The notes below the pieces were generated by a model that worked only from the letters and a program-made list of their open reading frames with translations, was not told the origin of the DNA and did no database searches. From Podaxis mareebaensis (lineage: Eukaryota; Basidiomycota; Agaricomycetes; Agaricales; Agaricaceae), in NCBI GenBank assembly GCA_018524725.1, contig JAEUWP010000527.1, positions 62,001 to 126,000 on the forward strand: a stretch of 64,000 nt of DNA, in the 5' to 3' direction. Position numbers and translations under genes: made by a program. Every line of letters starts with the position of its first letter. Position 1 is the first letter of the stretch. Shown here in pieces: positions 1 through 11,263 of the stretch.

Positions 1-1718
1 GTCAGTCTAAATATCGTCCAGTCTTCGGTATTGCGCTCATTTTTTGTCCAGACTCCCCAAAGCACACAGAGACCATCTACAAACTGTGTACAATGCTCAC
101 ATGTTACATTCGTCGACTGCTGATCCTTTCAAGCTTGCGTTGTACAAACTCATGGGCAAGCTGGAGCCTTCGAGACGGAATGTGCCCCAGGTCACGACAA
201 CGACGGAGGATTGGCTGTGGTTCCAGTTGACAATGGTGTGTCGAAAGTACTATCTTGTTAAGGAGGTACCTGTTTTGACAATGATATAGATCGACGAAGA
301 CGAGGACGGTGGACTTCGCGCACTCGCAGAGGTTTTGCTTGGTTATGGTGAACGCCACTTTGACGGACCTCCTAACCAACCTGGCAGGAGGATCTGGCCC
401 AGCGTGTTACTCATCTCGGGGCAGTTTGAACGCGTATGCATTTTCGTCCTTGACGCACGGAGAGTATGGCTCATGGAAAATATCATAGGCTGTTGCCGCA
501 CTCTGGGAGAACTCGGAAACGGAAATTGAGGCTGTTCATCTCGCCATTGCTCTGGCGTACCACGGCCTTTTACGTGTGCCTTCGCGTTCAGAGACTTCAG
601 ATGTAACCCCATGTACGTATCAATTCACACGTTCAACGCTTCCATCCCTAATAGCCGCACCGTAGTATCGCTTTCTCCGACTTCTCCCCCCGCTTTGAGT
701 CTGTCTACCCTAATTTGGCGGTATGTGCGCCAATTTGTCAAGATGGACGCGAAGGAAGCGTTGCAATACGTGTATACTGTTTGCCTCTCGGCAGATCAAG
801 GCGAAGTGGGCAAGGAACAAGTCGAGATTGCTTGGGAACTCGTCAGGAGGATCATTGTCCTTGCCAACAGCGGACCAGCATGGGAGGAGCTTGTTGGTGG
901 GTTCCGAGCTGATGGTTCACGATTCGTACGTACTTTGAGGCGATTCCCTAAGCATGGATTCTGATGTTTGCACAGAGTGGTGTTATCGAACAAGGCGCAC
1001 CACTGCTCCGCCTCACGGACGCCAAGCAGTATAATGAGCATATTCTCATACGCGCAGCACGAAACTCGGAAGAAAATGACCGCATTTCGGAGGCGATAAA
1101 ACTGTATAACCTTGCAGGTGATTATAACACCGTCGTCGCCTGTCTCGCGACCGCGTTGGGCAATACAATCGCCCAGTCTGGGCCGGACGAAAAGGCACGC
1201 GGCATCGAACGAACAGCAAGTGAAATCCTGCGCCACTATGAGCGAACCAATAGAGCTGTGGGCAAGAACCGTGATGCCGTGGTCAAGTTGTTGAGGATCC
1301 GGGAGGCGATTGAGGCCAAGGCGAATGGAAAACCGGAGGTTGCTTTGGAAGTGCTCGAGTCGACGGATCTGGTTCCGTTGAGTGGGGATGTGGCGAAGAT
1401 TACGAAGCGGGCGGAGGAGTTTAAGGATTTGCACGCGTCTGTGCAGAGGAATTTGCAGGTGTATTTGTCGCTTACGATGGATGCGCTTGCTGGAGTGCAT
1501 CAAAAGGTGAAGAGTTCGATGGTTGCGGATGCGACCAGGCAGATGGTATGTGCTGTCTGACATGTATCGAGTTCATTTCCTGATGGTCTGGGTAGACGCT
1601 TGCCTCGATTCGCAAAAAGTCGCGCTCGTTGATGGTGTTTGCGGGTATTCTCAAGTATCGCATGTCACCAGATGTGTATTCTTACCTTGCACGATTGGAT
1701 GTGGAAATTGCGCTCTAG
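1..1718 (+). CDS. NIC96: Nucleoporin Nup93/Nic96 (3' part, six exons visible)
   Basis: Scaffold nucleoporin of the inner ring of the nuclear pore complex. The 5' end lies outside the window. Visible exons are 52-235, 290-433, 489-612, 666-925, 976-1545 and 1596-1718, joined by GT-AG introns of about 50 nt; all junctions keep frame and end at TAG 1716-1718, giving about 467 residues. The window starts inside an intron. Family hallmarks I recognise, in order, are a DPFKLALYKLMG-type block, a DAKEALQY block, the RISEAIKLYNLAGDY helical repeat, and a C-terminus with RSLMVFAGILKYRM. These follow the order of the Nic96 domain of animal Nup93. The gene is convergent with the SMN homologue 92 bp downstream. 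Identity is confident; the 613-665 intron was chosen because it is the one that keeps frame, and the exact acceptor is less certain than the others. Confidence 0.9.
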
Positions 1719-1810
1719 TGTCTGACTGTCTTTTGTGTACTTACTATTATGCATATGTTTGTCTAAGTGCGCAGAGTGTGGGGGGAATAACAGTCGACAT
1801 AGACGCGAAG

Positions 1811-2700
1811 CTATCTCTGTGTAGATACAAACTCTTCATCCTCTTCGCCTTCGCCTTCATCTTCGCTGTCTTCGTCCTCGCCGCCTTCTTGTTCTTCCGT
1901 CGCCGTTTCTGGCTTGTCTGCTGCCCTGTTGGAAGACTCGAGTTTTTGGCCCTGCCGGTGACACTAGGACGAGCATGAGTGAATGCATGAAGTAAGGATG
2001 AAGAATGTACATGATAGACTGCTGCCCAATACCCCGACCAATAGCTTGCTTGCATTGCTCGTTCAAAGGCTTCGTCCTGCGAGACGCTGGGGAGATGTGT
2101 AAGGGGCACGGCATACCCTGCCTGTTGAGCGTCTTCTTCCGTGGGAGCTACAGTGGTGGCTGCCCCATCTAGAAGACTTGGGTTGTGCGTTGGAACAAAA
2201 GTGTCGAAATCAATAGGTTGCGAGTTTGGTTCGTCGGGTTCTGCTTGAAGATCGGGGAGTTGGGGTCCGATGGTTGTCGTCGCAGGGGGTTTTTTCGGTG
2301 TGTTTTTCGGTGGAATGTTGTACCATCTGCAAGGTAGTGAATACGTGGGGTGTGGAGAGGGGGAGAAGACGGACAAGGGAGATTTGTGAACGGGTTCTTT
2401 CTTCCAGCCTTTGTCAGGGCCGTGGTAGGCTTCGTACTCTTCCATTGCGGCATTCCAAGCGTCTATGAGCGCAGAGTCGTCCCAGATTTCTTCATGTGTG
2501 AGCTCGCGACTCTCTTCGTCGTCCATGGCTTGGTCTTCATCGGGTGTTGCGGGTGTGGGATCATCCCAGTGGTGCGGTACTTTTTTGTGGGTATTGCTGG
2601 TGTTGTGGCGTTTACGCTTTTTCTGGGGCGGTTGAGGGCGATCTGAAGTGTCGTAGGGAAGAGTGATGTCGTCGTAGGAGACGACTGGCCGTGAGGTCAT
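1811..2700 (-). CDS. SMN1: SMN (survival motor neuron) homologue
   Basis: Core of the complex that loads Sm proteins on spliceosomal snRNAs. Three exons on the minus strand, 2700-2375, 2326-2011 and 1963-1811, with introns 2327-2374 (48 nt) and 1964-2010 (47 nt), predict 264 residues. The N-terminal half holds the Gemin2-binding helix (IWDDSALIDAWNAAMEEY). Splicing the first intron creates the junction SPLWYNIPP. Near the C-terminus is a YG-box (SYWSGYWAAVYH), the oligomerisation motif of SMN. I see no clear Tudor domain, as in several fungal SMN proteins. The second intron switches the reading frame into a very acidic Glu/Asp tail; reading straight through instead gives a basic Arg/Lys tail, which I consider an artefact. 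A tail of about 50 residues after the YG-box is longer than in animals. Confidence 0.82.
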
Positions 2701-2837
2701 GGTGATGGGAGGGGGAGGAATGTAATTCCAAGAAATACGTCACAAGAATGTTGTCTAAGGGTCGCCTACAACAAGCGATTAAATGGAATAATATACAACC
2801 AGTACATTCGTCTAGATAGTCGTCTAATCAACATCGT

Positions 2838-3643
2838 TTACCATTCTTCGCCATCGGCCCAACCGCCCTTGTCGCGGGTGCGGCCAGCGCTGCCGAGCTT
2901 TGCTTTTGAACGTGCCTTGCGGCCACCAAGTTCCTTGTACATTTCGCGCATCTCGATTTTGTTGGGTCTGGCGGCAGCCTCTGCCTCGAGGCGCCACTGT
3001 TCTTCTCTGATTTCACGAGGGGTCTGATATCCGGAATTGTAGGCGGATGAAGAGCGGGAGAAGGGGGTAGAAGGGGGCGAGCGCTCGCGCATGGTCTTGA
3101 GATGGATGACACGCTGGGAGCGGATGCGTAAGAAGACAGGACAGCTGGCAGTGGTGAAAATAGAACACACCCAGTTTTGTTTAGACTCGCGCTTTGTCCA
3201 CTTGCCAGGTGGCAGGCTGTCATCGTGAAAATTTTCTCTGCGGTAGTGCTGGAACCAGACTAGAAGAGGGGGTAGTGTGGAAAAATTTTGCATCAGTTGA
3301 CAGCAGGGATGGAGAGGGTTGGAGATTGACCATAGTTGATTGTCTGGCTACGATTCCACTTTTTTGAGACGAGAGCACATCTTGCGAGGTCGGGGAGAGG
3401 CAGACGCGCGAATATGCGCTGGGACAACTCAGTTGGAAGGACGCGGAGAGGATCTGTGCGGCTGCGGGTGTTGAGGTGTAGTGGCTTGGGAATAGGACGA
3501 GCAGCAGCGCCCTTGAGTGTCGGGGACGAAGGGCGAGTCTCTGAGGGAGAGGTGAGAGTGGAAGCGACGTTGACGAGGTCGTCGTCGCTGTCTCTGTCTG
3601 TCTGAAGCGAGTTTGAGCGGAGGAGATTGTAGAGGAGGCTCAT
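2838..3643 (-). CDS. F-box protein, conserved fungal type
   Basis: Three exons, 3643-3331, 3259-3171 and 3113-2838, with introns of 71 and 57 nt, encode 225 residues. An F-box sits at about residues 66-105, with the typical LPTELSQRIFARLPLPDLARC core followed by SKKWN. F-box proteins bind Skp1 and bring substrates to SCF ubiquitin ligases. After the F-box comes a conserved-looking block (WFQHYRRENF, then KWTKRESKQNW), and the basic C-terminus has TPREIREEQWR and a run of Lys/Arg. No WD40 or LRR repeats are visible, so the substrate is unknown. The gene lies tandem to SMN (137 bp) and only 38 bp upstream of the DPM1 stop, all on the same strand. The F-box call is secure; the cellular role is not. 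Confidence 0.8.
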
Positions 3644-3681
3644 GGTAGAAGGACAAGATTATAGATGGGAGTGACGTCAGA

Positions 3682-4795
<1,114 letters not shown>

Positions 4796-5190
4796 ATGTC
4801 TTCTCCCCCTGTTGCCCGTCCAAATCATCCTCCACCCGCTGCCCCTTCCACACCTGCCATTACAAAACTCCAGTCTCTTCTACGTCAGCTCATTCGTGTC
4901 TCCACCACGGATGGCCGCATCTTTATCGGCACTTTTGCCGGCACTGATAAGCCCCTCAACATCATTCTCACCAACGCCGAGGAATACAGGTCAACCGTCT
5001 CGTCTCTTTGTAGCAATCTGCTCCCTCACTCTCCCCCAGAATAAAAGGCTCCGATGACCTTCCGGATGGTCGCTACGTAAGCCTTGTCATGGTGCCCTGG
5101 AAACTCGTTGCCTCGGTCGAGGCCCCCATGCGTTGGATAGAGGAACAAGAACGGACATTGTCCCCTTCCTCTATGTCGATGTATCTTTAG
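4796..5190 (+). CDS. NAA38: LSM-domain protein, probable NatC auxiliary subunit Naa38
   Basis: Two exons, 4796-4989 and 5040-5190, separated by a 50-nt intron, encode 114 residues. After a Pro-rich N-terminus comes an Sm-like fold: the Sm1 motif is LRQLIRVSTTDGRIFIGTFAGTD with the following NIILTNAEEY, and the Sm2 part is YVSLVMVPWKLVASVE. The single-domain layout, the TDGR.F.GTF.GTD signature and the VP(W/G)...SVE ending resemble Naa38/Lsmd1, the small subunit of the N-terminal acetyltransferase NatC, more than the canonical LSm1-8 proteins. An alternative is another Lsm protein. The start chosen is the third of several nearby ATGs and gives the best N-terminus. Confidence 0.7.
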
Positions 5191-5410
5191 GCGCCAGTTC
5201 TTCAAGACGACTGATGGATTACTCCCTTGTGGTCGAGGGACGGTGAAGAAATACTCAACGCGATTCCACGTAGCCTCGACAGGTATTTAAACCTGTGCGG
5301 TTTCTCCCCCAAGTCTGAATCTTAGCGCCGTGATTAGTATATAGGCTCCTGTGTGACGATCTACTCTACTACCGGTCGTCTGTCATGTTGTATATTCTAC
5401 ATATCCTGTT
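5191..5410. other. Intergenic spacer between two convergent genes
   Basis: This is the 220-bp 3' region shared by the NAA38-like gene and the MFS gene. It contains an inverted repeat with arms ACAGGT (5279-5284) and ACCTGT (5291-5296) around an AT spacer, and AT-rich stretches suitable for 3'-end formation on either strand. No ORF of note. Confidence 0.5.
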
Positions 5411-7057
5411 TCAACCAGTCTTGGCCTTGAGCTCTCTCCAAAGTGTCATGTGCATCACGCCACCCAGACCTACCACAGCAATCTGAATAGCGATATAGTT
5501 GAGCATCCCAATCTTCACTCCACCACCTCCAAGTATAGCCCCAGTAACTCGTCCAGTATAGTTACTGTATTGTATAGCCATACTGATTTTCCCATTCCAT
5601 GAAGCGGGTAGCTGCTTTGACAGGAGGCTGAGCGTGCATGTGCTAGCCAAGTTGAATCCGAGCGCGACGAGGAACCAGCAAACGAAAAAGGTTCCAAAGC
5701 TGAGCGTTTTGGTGCATAAGACAGCAAGCATGATGAGAAGACCCGCCAGACCCAATGACGACCCTGTCGCGAGCGTCATCCGATCTTGGATCCGGCGTGC
5801 AAGGTGGATGTTCAGGAATAGGAAGGGTAGGGTCGCGACACCGCCTAATGCGATGAAATTGCCAGCTTGGTAGGGCGAGTAACCAAGCGCGGCAGCAGAG
5901 AAGACGGGAATGTTGGCCTCCCAACTCGCGAGTATGAAAAAACATGTCATGGCGTAGTAGCACATGCAGACAATGACACCCATCTGGCGTTTGTCAAGAT
6001 CGCGGAAGCTCTGGTTTGTCGGTTCGGGAGGCGAGGCGCTGATGGTGGTTTCGCCTCTGGGATAGTGAGAGGAAAGGTCAGTGAAGGAGGGAGTAGTGAA
6101 GGTGTGCTGTGTTACGATGATCTGAAGGGGATGTGTCTCGTTTGGGAGAGATACCTCCTCGAACATAAGGCGGCTAAGTATCCAGAATAATACCCATGTG
6201 CCGACCATGATCCATCCAGGACTTGTATATCCATTGAATATTTTGTTGGAGAATCCAACTTTGTACAGCAGACCTCCGAGGAAAGGACCAGCAGAGAAGC
6301 CGATGCCTTGTCCGAGGACAACCCAACTGGCCAGTATTGTTCGTCTTCGGACACCAACGATCCGAGGGTCTGAACAGTAGCGCCTTGTGAACATGAAGGA
6401 TGTGAAACCAAACCCAGCGACAATGCGCCCAATGAGAATGAGGTAAAGGAAGTCAGCCAAAAAGGCTAATGCATGAAGTAGATTGCCCAGAATCATGGCA
6501 GCATAGGCAATGTTGAATGGTCGCACATAGCCCTCTGTGAATTGATCAGTGTGGATGTACGAGGTATGTGACTGGCTTCATACTCTGGTCGTATTTATCC
6601 ATAAAGAACAACGCAATTCCAGAAAACACCGTCGGGATACCTATCGTCAGCCCGGCAAAGGTTGCGCTCCCTCCAAGATGTTCCGCGTAAGCACTTGCTG
6701 ATGAAATGATTATGAAGAATGAGGACTATGTGTTATCCCTGAGTTGGGTCGAAGGGAGACAAGGAAGAAAGTGAAAATGCACACCTGAAATAGTGCATTG
6801 CCTATGATAACGATGAAAAGGGACTTGAAAGGGGGTAATTTCAGCTCCAGATTAGCTCCATTCGATCCTATGCCTCCGGTTTGAGTGTTATGGTGAGATG
6901 TTGAAGTGGAGGGTGTAATATTCCATTGACCCTCATCTGCCCCAATGAATGGCCCAATGGAATGTGAGGGTGTCGGGGCTCCTGTGTTTCTACCATCATG
7001 ATAAAACCCAGATTGTGAATCTATGGTGGATGCTTTTGTGACCACTTGAGTCGACAT
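5411..7057 (-). CDS. Major facilitator superfamily transporter
   Basis: Three exons, 7057-6785, 6725-6584 and 6534-5411, with introns of 59 and 49 nt, predict 512 residues. A Ser/Thr/Asn-rich cytosolic N-terminus of about 75 residues is followed by many hydrophobic helices consistent with 12 transmembrane segments. The first is FKSLFIVIIGNALFQ..., and a helix 4-5 region reads LILIGRIVAGFGFTSF. A long loop after helix 6 carries Pro/Ser-rich sequence before the second half. A GRIVAGFGF-type signature in the middle of the N-half and GQGIGFSAGPFLGG in helix 5 are typical of MFS. It resembles uncharacterised fungal MFS proteins; the substrate cannot be told. It is the last gene of the island, and its promoter borders the repeat block. 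Confidence 0.85.
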
Positions 7058-7859
7058 TGGTTTGTGTTGAGATAGTTGGCCTCTGATATCAGGTGGTCAA
7101 CAAGTGTCTATTGGGCCATGATTGCATTGAGGTCAGATGATGCATAACCATACATGGAACAAAAGGGCAAAGCACATGGTTGGTGAGAAGATATGCTCAC
7201 AGAAGCCCAGGGGTTGTTCTTGTACACCATCATTCCAATCCATGTTTAGGGTGTTATCTGGGTAAGTGATCACTCCTAGTGGAAATGCACCAAAAGTATC
7301 AGATGTCTGTAAGACTTGGTCTAATACTTCAGTGTTGACTTGGAGATGCTGATCCTTAGTGGGCAAGCAAAGGTGAGCACCAGAATATGTTAGGACTAAA
7401 CTAGGGAGCTACATGGAATGTAAGGTATTCCATAGGGCAAACTGGACAGGAAGAAGGGAAAATAATGAAAGAAGACAAGAAACAACATCAAGTATACAGC
7501 TAGTATACAACTAGAAGTCCATTAGAGATGAAGCAAGGGGAAATAAAGGGGAGAAAGAAATTGACCAAATGAAGCATGGAATTGTTAGTAACAGTAGCCC
7601 CTTCATATGATTAAAGTCTCTTCAAATGTATCCTTCCTCTCTGAGTGTATGAGAAGCTTTTCAAATATCTCACATGTATTGGGGTTCTTTGGCTATATCT
7701 GTTGCTTGTTCACCTTTTCTGCCATGGTCATTCATCATGTGGCCTGGGATTGGGAGTCAGGTGTCAATGTTGTGGTCAGCATCTGAATTATAAGGCCACT
7801 CCCAATCTTCTTGGAAATCTCCTCTATACCTAGCATAGAAGTGGTGGTAGGGTTGGTGA
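7058..7859. other. Repeat-block border without a recognisable gene
   Basis: The first tens of bases are presumably the MFS promoter. From about 7080 the base composition changes and CG dinucleotides almost disappear, as in the repeats to the right. A minus-strand ORF of 77 codons (7366-7133) shows no motif I recognise. I see no LTR ends, introns or RNA genes. The stretch is probably the 3' part of the minus-strand element whose LTR lies at 9195-9822. Confidence 0.4.
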
Positions 7860-8895
7860 GAGTTTTCTCCTCTTCATTGTTGTCATCTTTCATATCAGGG
7901 ATGGGGGAGGGGCAGTTGCAAGGGAGATGTCAGTGTTGTTGGACATTGCAATGGGAGCAGACCCATTGAGGGCAGTTGTAGGAGTAGTACCCAGGGACAG
8001 TTTGGTGACATCCTGGACATCTATACTGGGAACAACTGAAGGCCCAGTGGCTGGGCCTCTTACATTTAAGGCAGTAAGCAGATTGTGGGGGAGGAGCTGG
8101 TTGGGTTGATGAAGGAGGAGGGGCAGAGTGTTCTCCTCTTTGGGACTGGGTTCTGGAGTAGAGGAGATCATTAATTTGAGAGGTGATGTGTTTGATCTGT
8201 TCTTGGGTGGCATATCCTTGAAGGATGTTTCTGACTTGTTCAGCTGACCTGAGTCCAGAATTTGAAGTTTGGGGGAGGGTCAAGAATGAGGGCTATGTAG
8301 GAGGGGGGTTAATGGTTTGGACTTGAGGAGGGGTATCATCAGTATAGATTCAGTTGTTGGTTTCAGTGAGAAGGAATTGGTGAAGATAGATTGGGATTCC
8401 AGTAGTTTCAAGTTTGCTTTCAAGGTATTGGCCAATATTGTGGTTGTCATCAAGGAGCATTTGAAGGTTGGTCTCAAGGTAGAGGATTCCTGTATAGGTA
8501 AATCAGAGGTGTCTGGCACCTGGGTTGGGAGATATCTTTGTCCAATAATGGAGCAGAGTTGTTGATCATGGGTGATTCTGTCATAGTCAGTGAGTGAAAT
8601 GCCTTCTAGTCCCATTAGATCAGGAGTCCTGGATCTAGGGACACTGTCTGGAACTGTGGATAATAGTTGGGGTTGTCCAGAGTGGGTGTTTGAGGAAGGA
8701 GGGGCAGGATCTCAGACAGGGAATGTTTTCAACTTGCTTGGCTTTTCCTTTTAGTTCAATGTCCTGTTGTTTAGTAGTAATTTCTACTGAAGTTAAGATT
8801 GCAGAGGATGAAAGTGGGGTTTCAGAGACAAGGGGAGTGGTGCACCTTCACAGGTGGATTTGACAGTTAAGAAAGGAGGAAGAGGCTTCAGACAT
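7860..8895 (-). pseudogene. Decayed ORF with tandem Cys/His zinc knuckles
   Basis: Reading starts at the ATG at 8895-8893 with a Ser-rich N-terminus and is interrupted by several stops and frame changes. In the C-terminal part (8283-7930) a clear Cys/His cluster appears: CLKCKRPSHWAFSC (C-X2-C-X4-H-X4-C), then CPGCHQTVPGY and CPQWVCSHCN. This looks like a retroelement nucleocapsid-type domain with an extra treble of Cys pairs. A similar arrangement (CYQCSNVGHRADQC, then CPFCCHYAPRH) occurs in the post-pol ORF of element C, so the two ORFs may be related. No enzyme domain is present. Confidence 0.5.
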
Positions 8896-9194
8896 GTTAT
8901 AGTGAGTAAAGAAATTATATCAGATTGCTTGTTTTATTCTAGAGCATTCAGTCATATATTTATGCATCCTGGTTTGAAGGTCCAGGTCTTGTCAAAGGAG
9001 GCTAGTCTATGGGGTTTGCAATAGTTGTTCTATGCTTCTAGGTGGCTTCTGGCTGAGTCTTCTGAAAGGGGCAGTACCAACTCTTATGGCATACTTCTTC
9101 AGTGTTAAGAACTGACTCCAGATAGGGGCAGGCCACAGGCAGCCAAGGGCAGATGCATGTAGACATGGGGTTGAGGCCTTGGCTTCAACTTATG

Positions 9195-9822
9195 TGTTGC
9201 ACCCCTCTGATACTGTGGTGGCCTCACTTGACCAACTATAGACTTGAGTGAATGAGCAGACAGAGATCAGATGAGGACAGGACAAGCCTGGACCAAGGAG
9301 TGGCTTGTAGTGGACAGACAAGAGGGAGGAGAAAGATCTAAGTTGATATTCTGACTGAGGAGTACAAATAGTAGTAGTCCTACTTATATACTAGTAGTCA
9401 GGATAAAGTCTGGAGAGTGATAGTTAAGTGAGAAATAATAGTAACTACTCAAAGGAGAATACTAGAAACATGTGAACTGATAACTGTGGTGAAGATACCA
9501 GAATAAGGAGTCCATCTGCAAAGCATCCAGATGTCTGAAAGTATGGGGGTGGAGGTGAAACATCTGATAACAGAAAAAACCAAGATAAGCAGGAGATAAT
9601 CAAGGGTAAAGGGAAAAGCTATGGATAAATGGAAAAACATGAGATAATCAGATAAGGAATTTTGATAAGAAATATGACAGAAGGAAAAGGATGGAGAAAA
9701 GTATTTATGAGGAGAGATATCCAATGGGAATGGAGAAAAGGTTAAACTGAATATGATCTGCAGAATCTGGGTTGTAACTAAGGCTCCAAGAGTTTAATAG
9801 ACATGAAGTGAAGTCCATAACA
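9195..9822 (-). repeat. LTR, family D, inverted copy
   Basis: Matches the reverse complement of 54560-55188 over its full length, starting with TGTTATGGACTTCA at 9822. The match continues about 40 bp beyond the likely end into a shared leader (CATAAGTTGAAGCCAAGG). A TATA-like stretch is present in both copies. Confidence 0.75.
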
Positions 9823-10124
9823 GTATTCTCCCCTTAGGGCTGAGCCTCTGGGGCCCAGGTCTGGACCTGATGGTCACTGTTAGCCCTGTCCACCCATTGT
9901 AAAAGGAAAGTCTTTGGAAGGTGAACTTCATTCCTCAACTTGAATACAACTGGTGTGTCCCAGTGCCAGAACACCCAATCCCAGCCCCCCACTGACCCTG
10001 AGATGATGACAGCCACTGCCTTCTATCAGAATTGGCAGAGAGAGAAGGAGAAGACCTCCACAGCAACAGAGGGACTCACCATAGAGGTGGGCCTCAGCAG
10101 GAAGTGAGAGAGAATGGAGGAAGC
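9823..10124. other. Left flank of the oldest solo LTR
   Basis: Low-CpG sequence that was contiguous with 46910-47033 before the family-A LTR inserted; the 5-bp TSD GAAGC is at 10120-10124 and 46910-46914. One plus-strand frame is Lys/Glu-rich and coiled-coil-like on both sides (for example TAFYQNWQREKEK on the left and KKRKMRKAEKEWK on the right), so the target may have been a coding repeat. No family recognised. Confidence 0.4.
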
Positions 10125-10638
10125 TGTTATGAACCCACCTTGGTCATCCTGCACTGACCTAATCTATCATACCCTCATCCACAAACTCAGCCTTTCCAAT
10201 GCTTCCTAGGGCACCACCACTGACACTACCACCAACTCTGTCAGGGACTTGACCCCCTACCATAATGAAGCCTTTGCAAACCAATGCCTTCCCAGTCATG
10301 CCTCCCTCTTCTCTGAAGACTAGCCAACCCCTGGCTCTCTATTCTATTCCACTGATTGGATGATGACAGAGATACTATGTATTGCCTGGGAGAATGCCCC
10401 CTTTACTCATGTCTTCAACCCCAATAGCCTTTATGTCCAAACTATTACTAATGACTTCAATTCATCCTAGGCCCACAGCTGGAAGATGATCTCTTACACT
10501 GGAGAGCCAATTGTATTCCTCCACCCCCACATGATGTACCTGCCAGAAGTCATTCCTCATATCATCAAATATGAAGTTGCTCATGGCCCCTACTTCCAAG
10601 AAGTAGAAGTCTACTGTATTGATCCCAACTCTGAGGAT

Positions 10639-10898
10639 TGTTATGGTCTCAGCTATATTTAGAGCACACTTACTCAGCATACCATTTCATCCTATGTTTC
10701 AGCCCCTTGTTACATCTCACCTCAGTCATCCACTGACTTATCCTCTTGTTTCATCTATTCTTAGCTATCCTTCCCATAGTATATAAACCCTAGGTAGAGC
10801 ACCTATATTCCTTACACTTTACTAACTAGTTCTTTCCCCTTTGCTCATCCTCAAGTCTTTGCCTAGTTGCAACCTGAGTTCATACAAAGGTCATAACA
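10639..10898 (+). repeat. 5' LTR of element B (260 bp)
   Basis: Starts TGTTATGGTC, ends CATAACA; contains AGTATATAAACC as a TATA box. It differs from the 3' LTR at only a handful of positions. Confidence 0.93.
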
Positions 10899-11263
10899 TT
10901 TGGTAAAGCATCACCAACTCACCTTGCAACAAGGAAGGCCTACCTAGGGGTGTGTATCAAGGTGCAACCAGGTGTGACATCAGTGCTCAACCAGGAGTGA
11001 GGCTCAGTGTATGAGTGGAAGCAATTTTTGGAACAGTCAAGAAGAAACACCAGTACTATACAGCCTAGGACAAACCAGAGAGCCATCAGTGGCAGAGTTT
11101 TCAGATGTTACAGAGAGCAAGCACACCAATGATGAAGAAATCACTGAGTCAGAACCTGATGGCCAGCCAGAACTCACAGATGAAGAACAACCAGAGGAAT
11201 CAGCAGACAAAGAAGAACCAGAAGAACCTGCAGACAAAGAAGAATCAGAACCAGTAGATGAAG

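Larger units (their letters stand above)
7860..9822 (-). mobile_element. Truncated LTR element with a zinc-knuckle ORF (LTR family D)
   Basis: The right end is a 628-bp LTR (9822 down to about 9195), an inverted relative of the LTR at 54560-55188. Downstream on the minus strand come a leader and a decayed ORF, but no protease, RT or integrase. No second LTR is visible on the left, so the copy is truncated or its end has decayed. It could be a non-autonomous derivative using family-D LTRs, because the interior does not resemble the gag that follows the same LTR at 54560. Confidence 0.55.

Noticed and set aside
796..1563. 255-codon minus-strand ORF
   Set aside because: Antisense shadow of NIC96 exons, without recognisable domains.
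1523..1978. 151-codon plus-strand ORF with hydrophobic segments
   Set aside because: Overlaps the last intron and exon of NIC96 in another frame and the antisense of the SMN acidic tail.
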